Below, piece by piece: positions 10,899-22,010 of a DNA stretch of 64,000 nucleotides; position 1 is the stretch's first letter, and each line of letters begins with the position of its first letter. The DNA is taken from NCBI GenBank assembly GCA_963971305.1, contig OZ020306.1, forward strand, positions 5,944,842 through 6,008,841, written 5' to 3'. The DNA is from Arcuatula senhousia (taxonomy: Eukaryota; Mollusca; Bivalvia; Mytilida; Mytilidae). A model generated the notes under the pieces. It ran no database searches and was not told the DNA's origin. It saw nothing but the letters and a program-made list of their open reading frames with translations. The position numbers and the translations under genes are program-made.

Positions 10899-13800
10899 CT
10901 AATCAAGGACGTAATCTGCCATCCAAGCAGGTTTACGTCGACATCTACCAATACTAAAACCAAACTGATTTGAATCATCATCATTAGATATCACTATTCC
11001 GTCTGTACTTGAAAAGTAACCTACTTCTTGGTCATCAGCACCACTAATGTCATCATTAATGTCATCATCAGTGTCATCCCTCAAGGTCTGAGGCCGTCTG
11101 AGCTTAATTCTGTCAACATGTATGACTTGTGGCTTTCCACCTTGTCCACAGTCAATCTTGTAGGTCACGTCACCTACTTTGTCTAAAACAACAAAAGGAC
11201 CTCTCCAAAAACTAGACAATTTGGACGACAATCCAGTCTTTCGCACTGGAAAGTAAACATAAACTTCATCGCCTTTTGCAAAGGTTTGATATGACAACTT
11301 GGCGTCATGGTAACGTTTTTGTCTCCTCATTTCACCTTTAATTTTCTCTCTGACATAACTATGTGCCTCTTCTAGTTTTTCTTTCAATTCCCATGCCCAT
11401 CTATGGGACAGTATATCTTTAATGGAAGGTGGCATCTCATATTGTATGTCCAATGGCATTGCCACTTCTCTTCCTAACATAAGACTATTTGGGGTTTGGC
11501 CAGTTGTCTCGTGTTCCGACGATCTATAGGCCATCATCACAAATGGAATATATCTGTCCCAATTAGTATGATGTTCATCTACAAATGCACTTAACATCGT
11601 AGCCAACGTTTTATTGAATCTTTCCACCATACCATCTGACTTTGGATGATACGGTGTTGTCCTAGTTTTCTTGATGTTAAGTATCTTGCACATTTCTTGA
11701 AACAAACAACTTTCAAACTGTCTACCCTGGTCTGAATGAATCGAACAGGGCACACCAAATCTAGCAATAACTTGCTCCACAATTATCTGAGCCACAGTAC
11801 TTGCTTCCATGTTAGGCATTGGAAAACATTCTGTCCACTTTGTGTAGTAATCTGAAACTACCAGAATGTATCTGTTGCCATCTTCTGTCAGTGGCAGTTC
11901 GCCAAGGATATCCGCTGCTATCCTTTCCATTGGACCATTGGCTTCAACAACTGCCATATGAGCTCTTCTCTTCTTTTGTGGTGACTTTTTCCGTGCACAT
12001 TTGTCACAACCATTTACATACGTTCTGACATCATTCTGTAATCCTGGCCAATAATAAGACTGTCGAACTTTCTCTAAGGTCTTCTTTATTCCTAGATGAC
12101 CAGCACACTTGTCATCATGACAAAACAGTAGAACCTTCTTCCTTTCAGACAATGGGATCAAACATTGCATCCTTACTTTCTTGGTATCTGGTTCTTCAAA
12201 ACGTCTGTATATGAGACCATTTCTTAACTCTAAATAGTTCCATTGACACCACAAGGATCGAAGGTAATAACCTTGATCATATATCGTCTTGTACTCAGGT
12301 CTTTCTTTCTTCTCTAGCCAATCGAACACTAGTCTTAGTCTCTGGTCATTCTTCTGCAATTCAAGCAAAGGTAAATTCTTATTTTTGCTTTCGTTGGTTT
12401 TCGAACTGACATCTGTGTTACTAGTACTTTGCTTATCCTCCGAAGCACTCTTGGATCTTGTAATCACGTTTATCGTCGCCTGACAATGCTCCTGGGGTTT
12501 GTCTTCTGAAAAACCACATTGACTACATCTGATACGACTCAACGCATCGGCATTTCTGTGCTGCAAACCTGGTCTATGTTCTATGTTCATCTCATAGGTC
12601 CCAAGAATCTCCAGCCACCGCGCAACTTGGCCTTCCGGGTTCTTAAAGTTCAGCAACCATCTCAATGATGCATGGTCAGTCCTGACCGTAAATTTCCTTC
12701 CATACAAATATGGTTTAAAGTGCTTTACGAAGTGGACCACAGCGAGTAGTTCTTTACGTGTTGCACAATATTTACGCTCTGACTTAGACAATGTGCGACT
12801 AGTGTACGCCACCACTCTTTCTTTTCCGTCATCTGATTTTTGTGACAAGACAGCACCAATAGCTAAATTACTGGCGTCCGTGTCTAGAATGAACTCCTTG
12901 CTAAAGTCTGGGTATCTTAATATCGGAGCATTGACCAGCTTGTGTTTGAGTAAGTCAAAACTTTCTTGGCACTCTTTTGTCCATGCAAACTGTTTACCTT
13001 TCTCAACTAAACTGTGAAGTGGTTTGGCAATACCTGCGAAGTTTTTGATAAACTTTCGGTAATATCCGCATAGTCCAAGGAACGACCTTACTTCTGTAAC
13101 ATTGGTTGGTACAGGCCATTCCTGTACAGCCTTAATTTTGTCCGAGTCTGTAGCTATTCCATCCTCAGATACGACATGCCCAAGATATCTAACCTGGGTG
13201 GCACACAAGGTGCACTTTTTAGCCTTAAGCTTTAAACCAGCTGACTTAAGTCGTTCAAATACCACGTTTAAATTGGATAACATTTTGTCCAAAGATCTAC
13301 CAAACACGATAATGTCATCTAAATAAACCAAACATGTCTCCCACTGTAGTCCAGTCAAAACAGTCTCCATCAAACATTCAAATGTCTGAGCTGCACAACA
13401 TAAACCAAAGGGCATGACCCGAAATTGGTACAGACCTCTTTTGGTTGCAAACGCAGTCTTATATTAATCCTTTTCAGCAAGTTCAACCTGCCAATAGCCG
13501 GAACAACAGTCTAATGTACTATACCACTTATTCCCTGCTAAGTGATCTAACGACTCATCAATCCGAGGTAACGGATACGCATCTTTGTTCAATGTGACGC
13601 TATTGAGACGTCTATAATCTATACAAAAACGATAACTATTATCTTTCTTTCGTACCAAAACTATCCCAGCAGCCCAGGGACTATGGCTGGGTTCTATGAT
13701 ACCTTTGTCAAGCATCTTGTCAATATTGTCATTGACAACTTTGTTCAAATGAAATGGGGTACGCCTAGGGGGTTCTTTAAATGGCTTTGCATCCCCGGTG

Positions 13801-14945
13801 TCTATCTCATGTTTAACCAAATTGGTCTTACCTAAATCTGTATCTGTTGCAGCAAATAGGCTTACGTTCTCTTCTAAAAGGTTTCTTACCTTTAGTTTTT
13901 CTTCTGGAGTCAGCTTGTTTGACGTTCTGTCTAACAAGTCTTGTAAATCTGGTCTAAGATCACCTGAACCAGAGTACACAGATTTTGGTTCACCTACATT
14001 GCCTTCTGATACCTCTTTTATCTGACTCATTTGTCCAACTGTGGTGCCAGCATAAATAGTAATTGGATCTGACTCTACATTCAATAACCTAACAGGAACC
14101 TCTGTGTCGGATTTAACTAATGACCTAGCAGTTAATACTTTACATTTACCTAACTCCTCGTTTGCTTCCACTAAAGCAACATTGGAAGGTAATTTTTGTC
14201 CATCTGATATACATACTTTGCCATTTACAACAATCTCTGATCTTGGAGGTATAACCAACGTTTCAACAGCGACAACTCTATAGCAACCAATCGTTCCTTC
14301 AAAATATACCTTGATTTTGTCATCACCAATTTGGATAACTTCATTGCTAACATCAATAAGACAACCATGGCATTTCATAAAATCTAAACCAATTATGCCA
14401 TCAACTTGCAGATCAGTGACTACAGCCTCAGTCTGAAGTATGTGACTACCTAAACTCAGGGAGAAATTACCTTTTCCCTTCAAATCTAGCTCATTTCCAC
14501 ACACTGACTTTACCTTTGTTTCTGCTTTATGCAAAGTCGGTTTAGAAACCGAGGGTAACTTCTCATAAAACTCATTCGAAATAAGTGTCAAGGTTGCACC
14601 TGTATCCACAACAAATTTGCCTTTGACTCCACCTAGACTAACGTCAACATACATACCTGCATCTTCCGATGCTGTCGTGACAACGCTTTTGTTTTGTATT
14701 GCTCTATTACCTATTGTCTTAACAGATCCGTTTCTGTCATTTTTTTCTTTTGTTTTGAAACGGGCCTTTAATGGTTTAGGACATTCAGCTATCATGTGTC
14801 CAACTTCACTACAGTTATAACATCGTATGTCCTTTTTACTAAAGCGGGGCTTATTGTTACGATTTTCAGAGTCAGTACCTTTCAACTTTGAAATTTCGTC
14901 TGTAAGGGTTTTTAAACTTTCTTCCATACTTTGCATTTCATATTA
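10899..14945 (-). pseudogene. Retrotransposon pol (NC knuckle, PR, RT, RNase H, IN), one stop
   Basis: One frame from about 14945 to 10899, broken by a TAA at 13464-13466 and so read as 490- and 838-codon parts. In order: a CCHC knuckle (CYNCSEVGHMIAEC) near the start; aspartic protease with the DTGA active site; reverse transcriptase with YRRLN, then after the stop MPFGL and the catalytic YLDD; RNase H (DTDAS, HRNADALSR); integrase with an HHCC zinc region (HLGIKKT ... CDKC), catalytic D, D and E (AADILG, HSDQG, MVERFNK); and a GPF-type motif (WRGPF) near the C terminus. The stop sits just before the conserved KTAF block of RT, 17 codons before MPFGL, in unchanged frame, so it is a point change. 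The protein would make DNA from element RNA and integrate it. Because of the stop, a full RT cannot be made without readthrough. Confidence 0.92.
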
Positions 14946-15880
14946 TCCAAAGTAGTACTAGTATTGTGTTCTTCTTTTACAACGTTTACGACATTGTCCG
15001 ATTCAGCGTTAGTTTGTCTCAAATAACCCTTATTTGCTTTGACCTTACTCTCTGCTTTGTTATAAGCCTCTAATTCTACGGCCAGTCTGACTGCGTCATT
15101 TAAATTTTGTGGTCTAGACTGCTTAACCCTTAACCTCATATCTGAGTCTACAAGAGCGTCAATAAATTGCTCTTTAGCGAGTGTTTCTCTAACATCTAAC
15201 GGCGCTGTCGGATACGCCAAATTTGAAAGTCTACGTACCGATTGTCCTAATTCTGGTAGTGTTTCATTTGCTCTTTGTCGTCGTTCTTTAAATTGCACAC
15301 GATAGAATTCTGTCTGACTAGATGGTGCAAACCGTTCTTCTAATTCATTGACTAGGTCTGAAAAATTCTGTCGTTTTTCTCGCGGCAAGTCACCGAGAAT
15401 GGCTTGCGCTTGTCCGGTCAAAGATACGGCTAAATATAACCCCTTTTGTTTTTCTGACCAGTCATTTACAAGGGCACACATTTCGAAATGTGACAAATAG
15501 TCAATCCAAGAAGTACTACCATCAAAGGTCGAAGGTCTAATTTTGACAGAGTTCTCAGCACTTTTGTACTTTGATTTTTCAATTTTTCTTTTTCTACTTG
15601 TCACATTTGTCAAATCTTCAAATTCGTCGTCACAATCACGACGATCGTCAATGTCAAATCTGTCGCAGTCATCTCTAATATTTGGTGCAAACCTTACTGT
15701 TGGTCTAGGTTGTGGACTTGGTTTTAATAATTCGGGAAATGACAAAGATGACAAACCCGAGTCATACTGTTTTGGACGAAGACCTTGATCTTTTGGTGTC
15801 GATGTGTTGCGATTACTCAATGAACTTTGAAGAAGTTCCATTTCTCTTTCTAAATCTTTTATTTTGTCCTCAAGTGACAT
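14912..15880 (-). CDS. Retrotransposon Gag (capsid part)
   Basis: 322 codons from an ATG at 15878-15880 (MSLEDKIKDL) to a stop at 14912. The start region is a coiled-coil-like charged helix. The middle is retrotransposon Gag capsid-like: RPSTFDGSTSWIDYLSHFE, then LEERFAP and FKERRQRANETLPEL, with the typical spacing of Ty3/gypsy capsids. The zinc knuckle that normally closes Gag is missing here and instead starts the pol frame, which overlaps the gag end by about 30 nt and is shifted by -1 (or +2). No classical slippery heptamer is visible in the overlap. The simplest reading is that gag and pol were one frame and a small indel near 14930-14940 (an ATGAAATG run) split them. Programmed frameshifting or re-initiation at the ATG at 14936 cannot be excluded. 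Confidence 0.88.
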   Translation of the reverse strand: MSLEDKIKDLEREMELLQSSLSNRNTSTPKDQGLRPKQYDSGLSSLSFPELLKPSPQPRPTVRFAPNIRDDCDRFDIDDRRDCDDEFEDLTNVTSRKRKIEKSKYKSAENSVKIRPSTFDGSTSWIDYLSHFEMCALVNDWSEKQKGLYLAVSLTGQAQAILGDLPREKRQNFSDLVNELEERFAPSSQTEFYRVQFKERRQRANETLPELGQSVRRLSNLAYPTAPLDVRETLAKEQFIDALVDSDMRLRVKQSRPQNLNDAVRLAVELEAYNKAESKVKANKGYLRQTNAESDNVVNVVKEEHNTSTTLDNMKCKVWKKV

Positions 15881-16130
15881 TTTATACTTAATTATAAACA
15901 AGAACTAAATTGGCTACAAAACTAATCAATATTATTTAAAGGACCTTGACGCTATCGTGCGTAATCCCTTATGTAAACAAATGCGGGAAGTTTAAACTTG
16001 ACAATGTAATTTCGCACGATGTTTAATTCGTCAAAACCAAAAATAAAAATGTGCTTACAAGATTGAAAATGTTTTTACTCATTAGGATATTATTTTCCCA
16101 AACTGGATTTAATTATATAAGTGCAAATTT
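15881..16130 (-). other. Retrotransposon 5' leader
   Basis: Untranslated stretch between the primer-binding site and the gag ATG. It should hold packaging and any splice-donor signals; I could not pick a convincing donor. Confidence 0.6.
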
Positions 16131-16150
16131 GAATCCCACCGCTGCCACCA
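16131..16150 (-). promoter_or_regulatory. Primer-binding site for tRNA-Leu
   Basis: The plus strand reads GAATCCCACCGCTGCCACCA, the 3' end (with CCA) of a metazoan tRNA-Leu. The element strand is therefore complementary to that tRNA over 20 nt, starting 5 nt inside the 5' LTR. This fixes the element's direction as minus. Confidence 0.9.
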
Positions 16151-16155
16151 AATTA

Positions 16156-16870
16156 TGTAACGTGTAACTCCGAGCGGTAAGTGAATTTGTAATTTATAAA
16201 GTATATGATTCGTTACCAAGTTAATCTTGGTTCCAAACTTGCACAATACAATGATGTCAACCAAATGACAACACTGTCAAACAATACAAAATCCAAAAAT
16301 AACGAACTAAAATATGTACAGAAGCTCTTTGCTAAACTATAAAATGACAAATACAAACATGTACAATTATAGAACTAAATAGCACAAAAGATGACAAACT
16401 TGTCACTGTACAACTTTGGCTGACAAACTTGTCGGCTACCAAACTTGACTATACTATAAAGTATCGTTCCACTAAGGGCAACGTTGGACACTAAATCCAA
16501 TCTTGGTCATGCAAACAACTTTGGATACTAAATCCACTATAAGACGTACAAAACGTCTCAGACTACAACTTTGGCTTGTATAGAGAACTAATCTCTCACG
16601 TACCTGTCACTTTTCAGGTAGCTTTGGTCTTAACCAACTTCTGGATACAGAATAATGACACGCAGGCTGACTGAATCGCCGCTTATATACCCCCGATGGA
16701 CGATACCATTCTAAACCTCAAAGGGGGGTTCAGTCAAAACCTCACGTTACCAACAAGGGGGAACATTTATGAAACACCCCTTTTCAAATAGACTCTCCGA
16801 AACTCTACAAATGGTATAGCCAACAACCAAAAACACCAAAACAAACAATCTAAAAGACATTTACATCACA
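16156..16870 (-). repeat. 5' LTR
   Basis: 715-bp LTR with TG...CA ends in element orientation. It is the promoter-bearing copy. Confidence 0.95.
16681..16689 (-). promoter_or_regulatory. TATA box in 5' LTR
   Basis: TATATAAGC in element orientation, about 180 nt into the LTR, followed by a GC-richer stretch. It is a plausible RNA polymerase II promoter for the element. The same box is at 9594-9602 in the 3' LTR. Confidence 0.6.
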
Positions 16871-16874
16871 ATAT

Positions 16875-17983
16875 TTTACAAATTTTCGTCAAGTTTTCAC
16901 TTTAAATTGTCATAAAATGTATATTCCTCATCCAAATTAAATGAAATGCTTACACAAATATTCCTTAATCTTTTCTCTGTTAAAGGACGGACCATTTAAC
17001 TTGAAGGGTGGAGTCTTGATGTTTTCTTTTGATTTATTTTTCAAGGCTAAAGGTTTTATGGACCTCCTTCAGTTACAGCTTCTCAAAACATATTTGGAAG
17101 TTATTTTAGAAAGTTTACTCTGAATTAAAATTTTTGGACCAAATTTGGTTCCAACCAAATGTACTCCTTTATAACAATTTTGCCTGTTGATTTCTTAATT
17201 TAAAATGTCTGATTACATTTTCAACTCCACCAAAAATTGGGGGATTAAACATATGTAAGACTGTTAACTGTTAACTCTGTTAGAATTGAACTCCAGTTTG
17301 GGGTATCACAATTTCAACATTCCATACATCTTACACAATTTATGACTTTGGATGAGACTAAAATCCGAATGGCTTATTGGATAATGACAAGAAATACCCA
17401 CAAATTGTTAGTGTCTATGGGTTACTTCAAAGACTCTCGGAAAGCCTTAAATAAATTTCAAAAAGATGCTTAATGATCACAATATAAATGACCACTGATT
17501 TATTTGAGTTATCTTTCTTTGAGCAGATTGCACAAACAATAGTGATATTTGTATCTTCAAAACTGCATTTACCTGTAATGCTTTAGTTAAGACAGTAAAA
17601 GGGAATAAAAAGAGATTAATAAGAATGAATGTCCATTGCAAGGTACAACAAACTAGACTGACCAATTATAGACAATATGCACAAAATTTGTGACAGATTG
17701 AATTTGTCAACATTTACATTTAACATTAAGGATAGCAATTCCACATGTTAAAAACATATGCAGTTGAAAAATTAACTTTTTAATTCCAAAATTACAAATC
17801 ATCTAACTGATATTCATGTAAGAGGCAAGTTTAAGTTAAAAAAAAGTTAAAAAAAAACCCTCCTTTATTTCTCTTTTTTACATATTTTCTATGATGTTTT
17901 GCAAATACATGTACCGGTAGCTCTTAAATGGTCACAGATATCAAAATTATGGCGTAGCGTTAAAGTGATCAGCACCTCAAGAT
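16875..17983. other. Intronic DNA, no gene
   Basis: AT-rich, with no domain-bearing frame and no clear repeat boundary seen. Confidence 0.45.
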
Positions 17984-18214
17984 AGTGATGTTTCCATTAA
18001 TCAATTAATTGATTAATCTAATTGAAATGGGCTGCCGATGCTTTTAATCGATTATAGAATAAATAATTGATTAATCGGAAAATATTCAATTTTAGTGATT
18101 TTACACAAAAAAGGCAAAGAATTACATTGATTTAGCCCGCTCCGGCACGAACACTTTTGTGTTGGAGAACACATCAAAGCTTTAAATTATCCGTTAAATT
18201 TCAAAATTGTCTAA

Positions 18215-18425
18215 CCCTAAGGTTCTTCCTACCCCAGACATAGGTTGATCATCTTAGTAATAATTTGGTTCCCCATTTTGGTAATTTTGGTTTTATTGTT
18301 CTATGCTCTTCATAATCATATAGTGTTTGGCATTTTCAATATTTTTGGTATAGCGCCTCTGATGAGTCTTGAATAGACGAAACGCGCGTCAGGCGTAGCA
18401 AAATTTATTGTCTGGAACTTTGTTG
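18215..18425 (+). mobile_element. Retrozyme-like repeat carrying hammerhead
   Basis: About 210 bp that aligns by eye with the inverted copy at 56026-56195 (shared blocks TTCTTCCTACCCCAGACATA, TTTGGTTCCCCA, GCTCTTCATA, TGTTTGGCATTTT) and ends in a hammerhead ribozyme. Retrozymes are non-autonomous retroelements whose RNA self-cleaves and circularises. Only a single unit is present here. Confidence 0.65.
18351..18397 (+). ncRNA. Type I hammerhead ribozyme, intact core
   Basis: The conserved core is complete: CTGATGA (18359-18365); stem II GTCT/AGAC (18366-18369 with 18375-18378) closed by a TTGAA loop; GAAA (18379-18382); a minimal stem III CGCGCG (18383-18388); and the cleavage triplet GTC ending at 18390. 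Stem I pairs CGCCT (18354-18358) with AGGCG (18391-18395). A very short stem III is the hallmark of retrozyme hammerheads, which are thought to cleave best as dimers. Self-cleavage is predicted after 18390 in RNA of the + strand, the same sense as the host gene. Confidence 0.85.
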
Positions 18426-18566
18426 TCATTTTTTTTGGGGGGTAAATTAATAATTTTCATAAAAAATAGTGTCCAATTTTATAATTGATCAATAATCGAT
18501 TTTGATCTTCCGATCATTTCTGATGATCGATTATGAAATATTTCCGATTCCCCAACACTTCAAGAT

Positions 18567-19979
18567 CTACCTTATAAATGTTTGAAGAAGATCCAACAAA
18601 CCATGTAGGAGTTATTGCCCTTTTTCTTGATTCTGTATGAATTTTGCACTTAGTAAGCTCAACATTTCAAGAACTACATATATATAAGATATTTGAGAAA
18701 TTTAAATTGAATGTTGTTATAAGCACATCATGATATACAAAACCTGTAATAGGGTCAAAATTGAAGGACCTTTCCAATTAGGAGTTATTCCTCTTAGAAT
18801 GTCAAAATTGACCATTTTACATCCTTTTTCCCATTTATTAAAATTGATAACTTGTTTCAATTGCTATCAAACTAAGTACAGTTGTTCATTAGCATGTGTG
18901 GTAGAAAGGGGTAGAGGCTCTAAGACCCTATTTTGGCCCCATAATTTCAGTGCATTTTATTTGAATGAACTATGTTTAATTTGCATTCTTAAAATGTTGC
19001 AAACAAAGTGTTTGGCAATTATGACATTGTAAGTTGAGAGCTTTTCTCTACACGGGTCTTTTAAATATGACTATTTTATAGAATTTGTCCAAAATGGTGA
19101 AAAACGTCACATTTTACATTGTTTTTTGTTAAATTTGGTTGCCTCCACATGCCTCCAACAAAATGAAACTTGGCAAAAATGTGCAAGATGAAACTATATT
19201 GCAGTGTGTGAAATATCTTTTTGGTGGAGGCATGCGGAGGTATTTAATTTTTTGAAAAACTGGTCTTAAATTTGTGAATTTTGGCCGTTATTCAGCTTTT
19301 CTTGAAATAAGACGTCATTAAGCAATCAATAAAGACATCATGTCAATGATGAAATGTGTATTTCAGCTTGTTACATTACAACCATACATAGCATCAATTA
19401 ATTACAGTATAAACTTGATCTGTGCTCCAAATTTAATTTCATAACAAATTTGGGGCCAAATAAGCACCTTATAGCTTCTACCCCTTTGTTGTTCAGATTT
19501 TTGATTTGTTGCAAAACATGGCTGCTGTTGCTAATAATAGAACATAGGGCTAAATTGTATTTTTTGTAAGTAACTTGAAATGGTAACAGATATCAAAATT
19601 TCATTGACCACTGTAGTGTTACAATTCAGCATCTCAAGATATACCTGCTGTACAAATTTGAAGAAGATAAAACCACTCATGTAGGAGTTCCCCTTTTCTT
19701 GATTTTTATCTAATTTTGCACTACACAAATGTAATCAAGCTCAATAACTTGAAAATGTTACAAGATGGCACTTCTCCAAACCGTAAAATAGTTAAAATAT
19801 TGCTTAGCTGGTTAATCCCTATCAAACACTTCACATGATGGAAGTTATTAAATGACTCCTTTTAGGGGTTACTTGTATTGTCCCTTAAATGTCAAAATAA
19901 TTTTTTATGTCTTATAGCTGGCAAAACGAATACCTGTTTATTTTCATGTCTACAGTTTCACAAACAGAAAAAGAAATTA
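18567..19979. other. Intronic DNA, no gene
   Basis: AT-rich, with worn fragments of mollusc-type repeats (for example the GGAGTTATTCCCCTT and ATGGCTGCTGTTGCTAA blocks that recur in the AGCTCACC family). No gene seen. Confidence 0.45.
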
Positions 19980-20416
19980 ATTATACCCCCGCTTCAAAGA
20001 AGAGGGGGGTATACTGGTTTACCTCTGTCTGTCCTTCCCTCCTTCTGTCCGTTCGCAACATAACTTTCGTAACAGTTTTCTAAGCAACTACATATCACAG
20101 TGACTTGAAATTTGGTATATGGCTTCAATATGAGGTTCTTTAATGTTAATGCTGAAATTAAATTTGTCAGATGTCTTCTTCCGGATTACCGACTTGGTAA
20201 ATTTTCAAGATTTCTGTTCAATTGTTGAAAATTTTTGTAACAGTTTTTGCTGCCACCATTCATCACAGGGGCTTGATATTTGGTATATTAATTCAGTATG
20301 AGGTCCTTTACTGCGACTATTAAAATTAGGTCTGTCAGATATCAACTTCCTGTTTACCGACATAATAAATTTTTGGGGTAGCAGGGGTATACTGAGTGAG
20401 CAGTAGCTCAGAGATT
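19980..20416 (+). mobile_element. Helentron-like repeat, family T (ATACCCCCGC)
   Basis: Starts TTATACCCCCGCTTC followed by a hairpin-forming GAGGGGGGTATA. Near the 3' end AGCAGGGGTAT is the inverted copy of the 5' tip, then comes a hairpin CTGAG...CTCAG. Internal subrepeats carry CTTGATATTTGGTATA. It is joined directly to the next element. Confidence 0.6.
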
Positions 20417-20905
20417 TTTATGGCCTGACCACGTATGTGGATCGGACATATAGTTTTACCCTTGTCCGTCCGTACGTCCGTCCGTCCGTAACACTTTGGT
20501 TAAGTTCTTGGTTAAGGTCCATTACTCGGATACTAGATGTTGGGGGTCAATGATATTTCACTACTAGATGTGTCTTAGGTAACGTGACACCACCCACTAG
20601 AAATTAGGTCACTGTGACGTATATTTTACGCATGAATGACTTTGGTTAAGTTCTTGGTTAAGGTCCATATCTTGAATACTACATGTTAAGGGTCAATAAT
20701 GTTTCACTACTCGATGAGTCTTGGTAACATGGCACCACCCACCAGAAATAAGGTCACAGCGACCTATATTTTACACATGAACACTTTTGATCAATTTCTT
20801 GGTAAAGGTCCATATCCAAGTTAATACACATTGAGGGTCAATGATATTTCTAGAACGGGAGGGCCATCCTGTGGCTCATTATTATTAAGACACATTTTCT
20901 AGTTT
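20417..20905 (+). mobile_element. Helentron-like repeat, family W (short copy)
   Basis: Starts TTATGGCCTGACCACG with a TCCG run, and ends GGGAGGGCCATCC...CTAGTTT. It has two internal subrepeats of about 145 bp. The inverted AGGTCA sites here each carry one mismatch (20606-20620 and 20750-20764). Confidence 0.65.
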
Positions 20906-21639
20906 GTTTTAATTTGATTTCATTTTTGGCCAGATTTCATGGAGTAAAAAATCGGGGTTATAAAATAGTGAATATTGGGCAGCAGGCGGGGAAGAAATTT
21001 GCGTAACAGTTTTCTCAGCAACTACGTATTCAAGCCACTTGATATTTGGTTTACAGCATTGGGGTGGGCCCCATAACATGGGATTCAATTTCAAGTCAGT
21101 CACTCACCTGCTTCCTGTTAGACAAAATCTGGCCATTTTTGACTTTGACAGATTTTTGTAGATGCATTACTTACAAAGTTGACCATTTTATACTACATGT
21201 ATCTAGTGATATTTTCAAGTTTGTAAAAAAACAGGTCTTTTTTAATGCTTTAAGTTAGTGCTGCCTTTTATCCCTTTAGAGCTTCGATTAGCTGTATTAT
21301 TACTTATCCTACATGAATCTATGTTAAATTTTTTTTTAGAACAAGATATTTTTTTTTATCCTTAAGTTATTTATACTAACATTGCATTGGATAAATCCAT
21401 TTACTTATTAATTGCAACTAGAAACAATTTTATTGCTAGACTTATAATAGAATACTCTTATACAAAACAAAAATTAATAACTTAACAAACTGTATTATTT
21501 TAAAATTATTCAAAAGCAAATCCCCTACCATACTAAAACTTACTGCTAACTTTATACAAGAATGCCTACAAAGTAGGCAAATTAAACTTAAAAGGGGAAA
21601 ATCAGTTGAATTTCTTTAATTTTTTCAACACTGTATAAT
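20906..21639. other. Intronic DNA with repeat fragments
   Basis: About 21000-21130 matches the TAACAGTTTTCTCAGCAACTA / TTGATATTTGG block shared with 27850-28010 and 55400-55740. No gene. Confidence 0.4.
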
Positions 21640-22003
21640 TATAATCTTTATTTAATTTAATGCAAACATGTCCTAATTAGGGATAACAGCATACATTTAC
21701 AATACAAACATACAAACAGAATTGAAACACATACAATTTACAACATGAACTACAATAGAAAATACATTAAATTTTCTATAGAGTATCCTCTCTCCCCAGT
21801 TCTAATGACTGTATAATAATATGGAGATTTGATCCGGTGTTGATGGATTCAAGAGCCATTTCAATTTATTTATTTCATTTAAAAATTCAAAATTATATTC
21901 TATTAATTTCAATTTTTCAAACATTATAATTCGAAGTGCCTGGTTTTTTTGACAGTGAAAAAAGAAATGATTCTCATCTTCTACTTTATAACAGAAAATA
22001 CAT
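21640..22003 (-). pseudogene. LINE ORF2 C-terminal fragment and 3' end
   Basis: The minus strand from about 22003 to a stop at 21802 reads CIFCYKVEDENHFFFHC and then a Lys/Leu-rich tail. The C-x2-C ... E-DE-HF...C pattern is the short zinc-binding motif found at the C terminus of many mollusc LINE ORF2 proteins, and it also appears in the copy at 61684-62529. Below it is an AT-rich 3' region ending near an AATAAAG box at about 21650. It is 5'-truncated, as LINE copies usually are. The clade is not determinable from this piece. Confidence 0.7.
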
Positions 22004-22010
22004 TATCTTT

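Larger units (their letters stand above)
9064..16870 (-). mobile_element. Ty3/gypsy-type LTR retrotransposon, near complete
   Basis: A 7.8-kb element lies antisense to the receptor gene. Two LTRs (715 and 720 bp) start TG and end CA in element orientation. A 4-bp ATAT duplication flanks it (9060-9063 and 16871-16874). The order is 5' LTR, tRNA-Leu primer-binding site, gag, protease, reverse transcriptase, RNase H, integrase, a third ORF with zinc fingers, then 3' LTR. Protease-RT-RH-IN order with the integrase last defines the Ty3/gypsy (Metaviridae) group. The LTRs differ by about six substitutions and one 5-nt A-run indel (my count), roughly 99% identity, so the insertion is young. Even so, this copy has three reading-frame breaks: gag/pol frame change near 14935, stop in RT at 13464-13466, and stop in ORF3 at 10175-10177. 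It is therefore probably not autonomous now. Confidence 0.95.
17984..18559. mobile_element. hAT-like MITE hosting a retrozyme
   Basis: Ends AGTGATGTTTCC... and ...GGAATCGG-type inverted (reading TTCCGATTCCCCAACACT on the plus strand). They are flanked by the 7-bp repeat TCAAGAT (17977-17983 and 18560-18566; an eighth base differs). Near both ends are palindromic ATTAATCGATTA-like tracts, as in many hAT-derived MITEs. It contains no ORF. A retrozyme copy is nested inside. Confidence 0.55.

Noticed and set aside
14912..14945. Programmed -1 frameshift site
   Set aside because: No X-XXY-YYZ heptamer in the right phase was found in the overlap; an indel is simpler.
16131..16150. tRNA-Leu gene fragment
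   Set aside because: Only the last 20 nt including the CCA, positioned 5 nt from an LTR: this is a primer-binding site, and CCA is not genomically encoded in eukaryotic tRNA genes.
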